Source: Pseudomonadota bacterium (GTDB lineage Bacteria > Pseudomonadota > Alphaproteobacteria > Sphingomonadales > Sphingomonadaceae). From it: DNA of 30,353 nucleotides. The stretch spans positions 1 through 30,353 of the forward strand of contig JAEXLC010000096.1 of the NCBI GenBank assembly GCA_023445495.1, in the 5' to 3' direction. The notes beneath the pieces are model-generated. The model did not search any database, was not told where the DNA came from, and saw only the letters and a list, made by a program, of their open reading frames with translations. Positions within the stretch are counted from its first letter, which is position 1. Every line of letters starts with the position of its first letter. Position numbers and translations under genes: made by a program. Positions 23,420 to 30,353 of this stretch are shown here, piece after piece.

Positions 23420-23457
23420 CGTTCAACCGGCTGGTTGAACGATTCATTGAATCTCTT
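23420..23457 (-). promoter_or_regulatory. Two adjacent operator-like palindromes upstream of the reductase gene
   Basis: CGTTCAACC-GGCT-GGTTGAACG (23420-23441) is a perfect 9-bp inverted repeat with a 4-nt centre, placed 23 nt upstream of the ATG at 23397. It is joined directly to GATTCA-T-TGAATC (23441-23453), another perfect inverted repeat. The first has the size and symmetry of a TetR- or FadR-like repressor site. The second matches the palindrome upstream of proS. Which protein binds is unknown; no TetR gene is in the window. Confidence 0.55.
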
Positions 23458-23610
23458 GGTACGCCCCTTTGTATGCGTGGGAGAGCGGCGGGGTGCCGAT
23501 TTCCCGTGCGAGGGCTTTTTCCATCAGGGACAGTGAAGCAGAGGAAATCCTACATTGGAAGAGGCGGTATGGTGGATTGGCGTGGTTTGGCGACCATCCA
23601 CGCTATTCTT

Positions 23611-23698
23611 CGTCATGCTGAACTTGTTTCAGCATCCAAGGCGCCGCGAGAGATATCGCTGGGGGAGGGTTGGACCCTGAAACAAGTTCAGGGTGACG
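23611..23698. repeat. Family A 88-bp palindromic repeat, copy 3
   Basis: It has the same outer arms as the other copies, with CTGAACTTGTTTCAG on the left and CTGAAACAAGTTCAG on the right. The centre differs more (GCGCCGCGAGAGATATCGCT), keeping GATATCGC. It is the only copy lying between two genes on the same strand (downstream of ohrR). Confidence 0.92.
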
Positions 23699-23729
23699 AT
23701 GGGTTTGGGGCAGGCGGGTAGCGCGCCTC

Positions 23730-24167
23730 TCAATCCTGCCCCTCGCGCAGCGCGTTCCACAGGACCTTCACGTCGCGGTTGAGGTGCATCAGCTCCTCGC
23801 CCTCCATGCCCGAGCGGGCGAGCAGCGCTTCGGCAAGGCAGCCGCATTCCTCGCGCATCCCGGTGCCGCGCGGGGTGAGGCGGACCTGGACCTGGCGCTC
23901 ATCCTGGGGATTGCGCTCGCGGGTGACGAAGCCGGCTGCCTCGAGCCGCTTCACCAGCGGGGTGATCGTGCTCGATTCGAGCGCCAGCCGCTCGGCGATC
24001 GCGCCGACGGTGCGGCCGTCCTGCTCCCAGAGCGCGTGGAGCACCAGATATTGCGGATAGGTGATGCCGAGCTGGTCGAGCATCGGCTTGTAGGCGCGAG
24101 TGATCGCCATGCTCGTCGCGTAAAGCGAGAAGCAGAGCTGGTCGTCGAGCGGCATCGCGGCGGGCAT
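23730..24167 (-). CDS. ohrR: OhrR, MarR-family organic peroxide sensor repressor
   Basis: The 145-residue MarR-type winged-helix repressor matches OhrR. The reactive cysteine is C12 in DQLCFSLYA, with Y26 and Y40 at the spacing of the tyrosines that hold it in known OhrR proteins. The recognition helix region is ESSTITPLVKRLEAAGFVTR and the wing NPQDERQVQVRLTPRG. Two further cysteines (C108 and C110 in EECGCLAEA) make a two-cysteine mechanism plausible. The frame opens at 24248, but the ATG at 24167 is preferred because AAGGAG stands 6 nt before it and the family start follows. It is divergent from ohr, with palindromic boxes between them, the usual arrangement for peroxide-induced derepression. 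Confidence 0.93.
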   Translation of the reverse strand: MPAAMPLDDQLCFSLYATSMAITRAYKPMLDQLGITYPQYLVLHALWEQDGRTVGAIAERLALESSTITPLVKRLEAAGFVTRERNPQDERQVQVRLTPRGTGMREECGCLAEALLARSGMEGEELMHLNRDVKVLWNALREGQD

Positions 24168-24203
24168 GTTCGTCTCCTTGGCAGGGCCAATATCACAAAA
24201 ACG

Positions 24204-24281
24204 TATATCGCGATAACGATTTTGCTGGACAAGCCCCGACTCGCACATTAGCTAATAGATATCGCGATAAATGATATCGCG
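24204..24281. promoter_or_regulatory. OhrR operator region between ohrR and ohr
   Basis: The palindrome TATCGCGATA occurs twice, at 24206-24215 (near ohrR) and 24260-24269 (near ohr). A third half-copy TATCGCG at 24275-24281 forms, with the second box, the wider dyad CGCGATA-N5-TATCGCG (24263-24281). The position between the divergent genes and the symmetry fit OhrR boxes controlling both promoters. The AT-rich segment CATTAGCTAAT (24246-24256) may contain the ohr -10. Confidence 0.75.
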
Positions 24282-24303
24282 GACCAAGCATTGGAGATCG
24301 AGC

Positions 24304-24729
24304 ATGTCCGTCAATGTCCTCTACACCACCCGCGCCACCTCGAACGGCGGCCGCGACGGCGAATCCCGCAGCGAGGACGGGCGCTTCGTCGCCAAGCTCT
24401 CGACCCCGAAGGAACTGGGCGGCGCCGGCGGCGAGGGCACCAATCCCGAGCAGCTGTTCGCGGCGGGCTATTCGGCCTGCTTCATCGGCGCGCTCAAGGT
24501 GGCGGGCCAGCAGCTGAAGCTCAAGGTGCCGGCCGAGACGACGGTGACCGCGACGGTGGGCATCGGCCCGCGCGCGGAAGGCGGCTTCGGCATCACCGCC
24601 GACCTGGAAGTGAACCTGCCGGGCGTGGAGCGCGCCGACGCCGAGAAGCTGGTCGAGGCGGCGCACCAGATCTGCCCCTATTCGAACGCCACGCGCGGCA
24701 ACATCAATGTCGGCCTGACCATCGCCTGA
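24304..24729 (+). CDS. ohr: Organic hydroperoxide resistance protein (OsmC/Ohr family peroxidase)
   Basis: The 141-residue protein is a thiol peroxidase that reduces organic and fatty-acid hydroperoxides using lipoylated proteins as electron donors in studied homologues. The two catalytic cysteines are C59 (YSACFIGAL) and C124 (HQICPYSNATRGN), at the family spacing. VLYTTRATSNGGRDG at the N terminus is typical of Ohr rather than OsmC. The ATG at 24304 follows GGAG (24293-24296). It is controlled by the divergent OhrR through the boxes at 24206-24281. The gcvH product in this window is a lipoyl protein, but the usual donors are the 2-oxoacid dehydrogenase subunits. A strong hairpin ends the transcript. 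Confidence 0.95.
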   Translation: MSVNVLYTTRATSNGGRDGESRSEDGRFVAKLSTPKELGGAGGEGTNPEQLFAAGYSACFIGALKVAGQQLKLKVPAETTVTATVGIGPRAEGGFGITADLEVNLPGVERADAEKLVEAAHQICPYSNATRGNINVGLTIA

Positions 24730-24757
24730 GGGCGTTGAGAAGTACCAGCATTCAATC

Positions 24758-24783
24758 GATCCTCCCCCCTCGGGGGGAGGATC
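24758..24783 (+). terminator. Strong hairpin after ohr
   Basis: GATCCTCCCCCC pairs perfectly with GGGGGGAGGATC over 12 bp, with only TC between the arms, 28 nt after the ohr stop. Only TT follows, so it is a terminator-like hairpin of the C-rich class also seen at 5343 and 6873. Confidence 0.55.
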
Positions 24784-24803
24784 TTGCGTGCGCTTCATGC
24801 TCC

Positions 24804-24846
24804 CCAGCCCGGTAAAATGCGGAACATCCGCAATTTTCCGGGCTGG
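24804..24846. other. 43-nt near-perfect palindrome upstream of the kinase gene
   Basis: CCAGCCCGGTAAAATGCGG, then AACAT, then CCGCAATTTTCCGGGCTGG form an inverted repeat with 19-nt arms and only two mismatches. It lies 20 nt after the ohr terminator hairpin and 100 nt before the kinase start. It resembles neither repeat family in the window. A smaller dyad ATGAT-GAAAG-ATCAT follows at 24862-24876. It could be a terminator, a leader structure or a protein binding site. Confidence 0.6.
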
Positions 24847-24946
24847 CAGTTAATCTGCACAATGATGAAAGATCATAACTGGTGGTAGATCGCGCATAGC
24901 GAATCGCCATGGGGGCGCCGACGGCCTGGCCGGAGGAAGGGAAGCG

Positions 24947-26899
24947 ATGGCAATCGCGGGGAGCGAAGGTTCCGAGACGACCGGGAGCACGGCGGCCTAT
25001 CGCTGGGCGACCTGGCTGTTCGGCTTCTCGGTGGCGCAGCCGGTGCTGGTGCTGCTTGGCTGGACCTTCGACGTCCCGATCCTGCGTGGACTCGGCAATC
25101 CCCATTATTCGATCATGCCGCTGGCATCGGTGCTGTTCCTCCTGGTGGCGGTGGGCGGACTGCTTGCGCATCGCGAGAAGCGCCTGGCCGCGCGGATCGT
25201 CATCGGCGTGGCGCTGGCGCTGCTGAGCCTGCAGGCATTCCACTATATCGCCGATTTCGACCTGGGGCTCGAACGGCTGCTGTTCTACCGGCAGGTGATC
25301 GAGCTCAATGTGCTCAACAAGGGCGTGCCCGGCACCGGCGCGATCAGCATGCTGATGCTCGACTGCGTGGCGATGCTGCTGATCACCAGCGATGCGCCGC
25401 TGCCGCGCACCTGGGCCGCGCTGATCGCCAGCACCGGCATCGGCCTGACCGCGCTGACCGCGACGATGATGCTGGTCGAGGCGCCGACCCAGATCTCGCC
25501 GAGCTTCATCGGCCGCTCGATCACCACCGCCATCCCCAATCTCGCGCTGGCCACCGCGATCCTGCTCCATGTGCTGCACGGCCGGGAGCAGCGAGAGATC
25601 GGCTTCGAATACCGGCTGTTCCGCCGGCTCTCCCCGGCGATCATCGCGCTGCCGGTCTTCCCGTCGCTGCTGGCGCTCGTCCTGGTCCGCGACGGCGGGC
25701 TGGGGCTGAACGAAGCCCAGTTCATGGTGGTGGCGTGCAACATCCTGATCGTCTCGCTGCTGCTGATCGTCGGCCTGCGCGGCGCACGCCAGCAGAATGA
25801 CGTGGTGCGGCTGCGCGGCGAGCAGCTGCGCGCGATCCTGGCCGGGGTTCCCGACGCGGTGGTCGTGATCGATCGCGAAGGCTGGGTGACCGATTTCAGC
25901 CAGGCCGCGGCGGCGCTGTGGCTGGTGCCGGCCGGCGCGCAGGGCTGCAACATGGGCACCTATCTCGGCGAGCGCGAGCGGACCAAGCTGATGGCGCTGG
26001 TGGGGCGCGAGCAGCCCGAGTTCCTGCTGACCGGCGAAGGCGTGCGCACCGACGGCACGCGCTTCCCGCTTGAGCTGCGCGGAGCGAAGTTCACGGGGAT
26101 CGACGGCGGCACCTGCTTCACCCTGTTCGCGCGCGACCTGTCCGAGAAGCTGGCGGCGGAGAAGCATGTCGCCAAGCTTTCGGCGCAGCTGGCCCATGTC
26201 TCGCGGCACAATGCGATGGGCGAGCTGGCGGCCGACCTGGCGCATGAGCTCAACCAGCCGCTGACCGCCGCGATCAACTATCTCTCCGCGGTCGGCTATC
26301 TGCTCGGCCAGCAGGGCGATGCCGGCAAGGCGCCCGAGATGGTGTCGCAGGCGCGCGGGCAGGTGACCCGGGCGGGCGAGATCATCCGGCGGATGCGCGA
26401 CTTCGCCCAGCATCGCGAGGTGCGCAAGCATCTGGAGCCGCTGCAGCCGATGATCGACGACGCGATCCAGCTCGTCCGCGCCGGCAGCGATTCGCTGGAT
26501 GCCGAGGTGGAGCTGGCGATCGAGCCGGCGGGGATCGCGGTGTTCGTCGATCGCATCCAGGTGCAGCAGGTGATGGTCAACCTGCTGCGCAACGCCGTGG
26601 AGGCGATCCGATCGACCGGGCAGACGGGCGGGCGGATCGTGATCGCGGCGCACCCGATCGCGGGCGACTGGGTGGAAGTGGAGTTCCGCGACGACGGGCC
26701 CGGCGTGCCCGAGACGATCCTCGACCAGCTTTTCGAGCGCTTCACCTCGACCAAGGCCGGGGCGGGAATGGGGATCGGCCTGTCGATCTCGCGGCGCATC
26801 GTCGAGGCGCATGGCGGCACGATGCGCGCGGCCAATGGCGAGGCGGGCGGCGCGACCTTCTGCTTCACCCTGCCGGGCGCGCTGCACGGCGCCGAATAG
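24947..26899 (+). CDS. Orphan polytopic PAS sensor histidine kinase
   Basis: The 650-residue kinase has an N-terminal membrane domain of about eight helices (residues 20-275), a PAS domain (about 290-405, beginning LRAILAGVPDAVVVIDREGW), a HisKA dimerisation domain and a HATPase domain. The phosphorylated histidine is H433 in ADLAHELNQPLTAAINYL. Nucleotide motifs are NLLRNAVEAI (from N545), DDGPGVP, and the FERFTSTKAGAGMGIGLSIS lid. The kinase core resembles the FixL/DctB group, but the PAS shows no clear heme histidine and the membrane sensor is not one I can name. No response regulator is adjacent, so its partner is elsewhere. GGAAGGGAAGCG precedes the ATG. It is convergent with the ABC exporter gene, 6 nt apart. 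Confidence 0.9.
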   Translation: MAIAGSEGSETTGSTAAYRWATWLFGFSVAQPVLVLLGWTFDVPILRGLGNPHYSIMPLASVLFLLVAVGGLLAHREKRLAARIVIGVALALLSLQAFHYIADFDLGLERLLFYRQVIELNVLNKGVPGTGAISMLMLDCVAMLLITSDAPLPRTWAALIASTGIGLTALTATMMLVEAPTQISPSFIGRSITTAIPNLALATAILLHVLHGREQREIGFEYRLFRRLSPAIIALPVFPSLLALVLVRDGGLGLNEAQFMVVACNILIVSLLLIVGLRGARQQNDVVRLRGEQLRAILAGVPDAVVVIDREGWVTDFSQAAAALWLVPAGAQGCNMGTYLGERERTKLMALVGREQPEFLLTGEGVRTDGTRFPLELRGAKFTGIDGGTCFTLFARDLSEKLAAEKHVAKLSAQLAHVSRHNAMGELAADLAHELNQPLTAAINYLSAVGYLLGQQGDAGKAPEMVSQARGQVTRAGEIIRRMRDFAQHREVRKHLEPLQPMIDDAIQLVRAGSDSLDAEVELAIEPAGIAVFVDRIQVQQVMVNLLRNAVEAIRSTGQTGGRIVIAAHPIAGDWVEVEFRDDGPGVPETILDQLFERFTSTKAGAGMGIGLSISRRIVEAHGGTMRAANGEAGGATFCFTLPGALHGAE

Positions 26900-26905
26900 G
26901 CCGGA

Positions 26906-28687
<1,782 letters not shown>

Positions 28688-28882
28688 GGGCGCGGGACTA
28701 GCGCACCTCGCGGGGCAGGGAAACTGTCCTTTGCCGGAGGTTCGTTGCCGCGAATTAACGCGAATCAGAGGATGGTGGTTTAATCGTGCCTGCAGAGAGG
28801 GTTAGGCGGGCTGGTTATGGGATTTCGTAATCCCGGTATGGGAACCTGCCTTCGTTCTGTCGCATTATGATACCGGGCGCCG

Positions 28883-28910
28883 TTGCACCGCAGCACCGGT
28901 CTACTATAAC
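28883..28910 (+). promoter_or_regulatory. Candidate sigma70-type promoter of phaZ with TGC/GCA dyad
   Basis: TTGCAC (28883-28888) and TATAAC (28905-28910) are separated by 16 nt, 5 of 6 matches each to the -35 and -10 consensus, 50 nt upstream of the phaZ start. TGC-ACC-GCA (28884-28892) overlaps the -35. TGC/GCA dyads are the kind of site bound by the PHA regulator PhaR in related bacteria, so repression by PhaR is possible. A further hairpin GGGATT-TCGT-AATCCC is at 28819-28834. Confidence 0.5.
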
Positions 28911-28960
28911 GCTAACATAGCCGCCGCCGTCGAGGGGAGGGGGACGGCGGAAGGGACGCA

Positions 28961-30193
28961 ATGCTGTACGACGCTTATGAGATCCAGCGCTCGCTTCTCG
29001 CAGGTGCGAGCGCGCTGGCCAATTTCTCTGCCGGGCTGCTCAACAACCCCGCGAATCCGTTCGCCTATTTCGGCGGCGGGCCGGTGATGGCTTCCGCGCT
29101 CGAAGTGTTCGCGCATGCGTCGGCACCGCGCGGCAAGCCGGATTTCGCGCTCGACCATACCGAGATCGACGGCAAGGCCGTGCAGGTCCATGAGGAAGTC
29201 GTGCTGCGCAAGCCGTTCGGCCAGCTCAAGCGCTTCGTGCGTGAAGGAGTCGAGGGCGGTCCGAAGCTGCTGATCGTCGCCCCGATGTCCGGCCACTATG
29301 CCACGCTGCTGCGCGGCACGGTCGAGCGGATGCTGCCGGTGGCCGATGTCTACATCACCGACTGGCGCGACGCGAAGCTGGTGCCGATGGCCGAGGGCCG
29401 TTTCGACCTGCAGGATTATGTCGATTACCTGATCGAATTCCTGGCGTTCATTGGCAAGGACGGCGATCCGCGCCCGCATGTGCTGGCGGTGTGCCAGCCT
29501 TCGGTGCCGGCCTATGCTGCCGTGGCGCTGATGAGCGCAGACGAGCACCCGAACCGCCCGGCGACGCTGACCATGATGGGCGGCCCGATCGACACGCGCG
29601 AGGCGCCGACCGCGGTCAACACGCTCGCCACCGAGCGTCCGTTCAGCTGGTTCGAGCAGAACGTGATCGCTACGATCCCGATGAGCTATCCGGGCGCGGG
29701 GCGGAAGGTCTATCCGGGCTTCCTGCAGCTCGCGGGCTTCATGACGATGAACCTTGGCAACCACATGATCTCGCACTGGGAGATGTTCAAGCATCTCGTC
29801 CAGGGGGACGAGGAGGGCGCCGAGTCCACGATGAAGTTCTACGAGGAATATCGCTCGGTCTGCGACATGACCGCCGAATTCTACCTCCAGACGATCGACC
29901 TGGTGTTCCAGGCGCATGCGCTGCCCAAGGGCGAGATGATGCATCGCGGCCGCAAGGTGGACCCGGCGGCGATCAAGGACGTCGGCATCCTCGCGATCGA
30001 GGGCGAGAAGGACGATATCTCGGGCATCGGCCAGACCAAGGCGGCGCTGACCATCGCGACGTCGCTGCCCGATTCGCTGAAGCAGTACCACCTTGCCCAG
30101 GGCGTCGGCCATTACGGCATCTTCAACGGCTCCAAGTGGCGCAACCGCATCGCGCCGGTGCTGGAGCAGTGGATGTCGACGCACAAGGGCTGA
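28961..30193 (+). CDS. phaZ: Intracellular polyhydroxyalkanoate depolymerase
   Basis: The 410-residue protein is an alpha/beta hydrolase of the intracellular PHA depolymerase family (TIGR01849 type), which mobilises stored polyhydroxybutyrate from native granules. It begins MLYDAYEIQRSLLAGASALA, typical of the family. The nucleophile is a cysteine, C178, in LAVCQPSVPAYAA, replacing the serine of ordinary lipase boxes. The triad is completed by an aspartate, probably in EGEKDDISGIGQT, and the histidine of GVGHYGIFNGSKWR. The length and the LIVAPMSGHYATLLRGTVE block fit the family. GGAAGGGACGCA precedes the ATG. A sigma70-like promoter is visible upstream. No phaC, phaR or phasin gene is in the window. 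Confidence 0.95.
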   Translation: MLYDAYEIQRSLLAGASALANFSAGLLNNPANPFAYFGGGPVMASALEVFAHASAPRGKPDFALDHTEIDGKAVQVHEEVVLRKPFGQLKRFVREGVEGGPKLLIVAPMSGHYATLLRGTVERMLPVADVYITDWRDAKLVPMAEGRFDLQDYVDYLIEFLAFIGKDGDPRPHVLAVCQPSVPAYAAVALMSADEHPNRPATLTMMGGPIDTREAPTAVNTLATERPFSWFEQNVIATIPMSYPGAGRKVYPGFLQLAGFMTMNLGNHMISHWEMFKHLVQGDEEGAESTMKFYEEYRSVCDMTAEFYLQTIDLVFQAHALPKGEMMHRGRKVDPAAIKDVGILAIEGEKDDISGIGQTKAALTIATSLPDSLKQYHLAQGVGHYGIFNGSKWRNRIAPVLEQWMSTHKG

Positions 30194-30216
30194 GGCGTCC
30201 AGCCAGGTTTGAAAAC

Positions 30217-30304
30217 CGTCATGCTGAACTTGTTTCAGCATCCAACGCGCCTCAGGCGATATCCTGTGTGGAGCTTTGGACCCTGAAACAAGTTCAGGGT
30301 GACG
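30217..30304. repeat. Family A 88-bp palindromic repeat, copy 4
   Basis: It has the same 88-bp length, orientation and outer arms as the other three copies. The centre reads CGCGCCTCAGGCGATATCCT and so keeps GATATC but loses the following GC. It lies 23 nt downstream of the phaZ stop. Confidence 0.92.
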
Positions 30305-30339
30305 GAGGATGGGAGGAGGCGGGGCCAGGCGCCTTCGCC

Positions 30340-30353
30340 CGTCACCCCGGCTT
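30340..30353. repeat. Start of a family B repeat, cut by window end
   Basis: CGTCACCCCGGCTT at the window end matches the beginning of the family B element with C for T at one position (CGTCATCCCGGC). Only 14 nt are visible, so the call is tentative. Confidence 0.45.

Larger units (their letters stand above)
23398..23729. other. Intergenic region between the reductase gene and ohrR
   Basis: This 332-nt gap between two minus-strand genes holds the operator-like palindromes (23420-23457) close to the reductase start, about 150 nt with nothing recognisable, and family A repeat copy 3 (23611-23698) just after the ohrR end. The short open frame on the plus strand at 23473-23721 runs through the repeat and lacks family resemblance, so I do not call it a gene. 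Confidence 0.6.

Noticed and set aside
23473..23721. An 82-codon plus-strand frame between the reductase gene and ohrR
   Set aside because: It runs through a family A repeat, lacks a convincing ribosome binding site and resembles no family.

Overview
The window looks like chromosomal DNA of a sphingomonad (Alphaproteobacteria, Sphingomonas-like). This is inferred from the high GC content with strong third-position bias, the split glycine decarboxylase operon behind a tandem glycine riboswitch, the OhrR/Ohr pair, the intracellular polyhydroxyalkanoate depolymerase, and dispersed palindromic intergenic repeats of a kind I associate with this group. No database search was possible. I see no tRNA, rRNA, transposase, prophage or CRISPR array. 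Most of the window is ordinary housekeeping DNA with tight, ATGA-overlapping operons.

Layout. 1-5332: a glycine riboswitch followed by the glycine cleavage operon gcvT-gcvH-(lipoprotein)-gcvPA-gcvPB; an unexplained lipoprotein gene sits inside the operon. 5494-10605: mixed genes on both strands, namely an MpaB-type oxygenase, a secreted tail-collar-domain protein, a membrane methyltransferase of the isoprenylcysteine methyltransferase type divergent from a DUF1453 membrane protein and a DUF938 methyltransferase, an EamA transporter and an unrecognised membrane-anchored protein. 10836-14091: proS of the archaeal/eukaryotic type, a 2OG-Fe(II) oxygenase-like protein (TIGR02466 type) and an overlapping Tat-exported pectinesterase broken by a one-base frameshift at its catalytic aspartate. 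14096-17012 (minus strand): a three-gene Tad-type operon whose first gene carries a long Gly/Ser-rich repeat region that looks like a beta-solenoid. 17322-19152 (minus): PilZ protein and glpD. 19207-22239: rnr and two small envelope proteins. 22228-24729: a saccharopine-dehydrogenase-like reductase with operator-like palindromes upstream, then divergent ohrR and ohr with palindromic OhrR boxes between them. 24947-28687: an orphan polytopic PAS histidine kinase, convergent with an MsbA-like ABC exporter. 28961-30193: the PHA depolymerase phaZ with a recognisable promoter.

Two dispersed repeat families punctuate the gene borders. Family A has four copies of exactly 88 bp, all in the same orientation. 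Family B has one full copy and two copies cut by the window ends. The most interesting leads are the Tad/beta-solenoid protein, the lipoprotein within the gcv operon, the 88-bp repeat family, the frameshifted pectinesterase, a near-identical palindrome in front of proS and the reductase gene, and a 43-nt hairpin upstream of the orphan kinase. I did not find convincing evidence for a wholly new multi-gene system.
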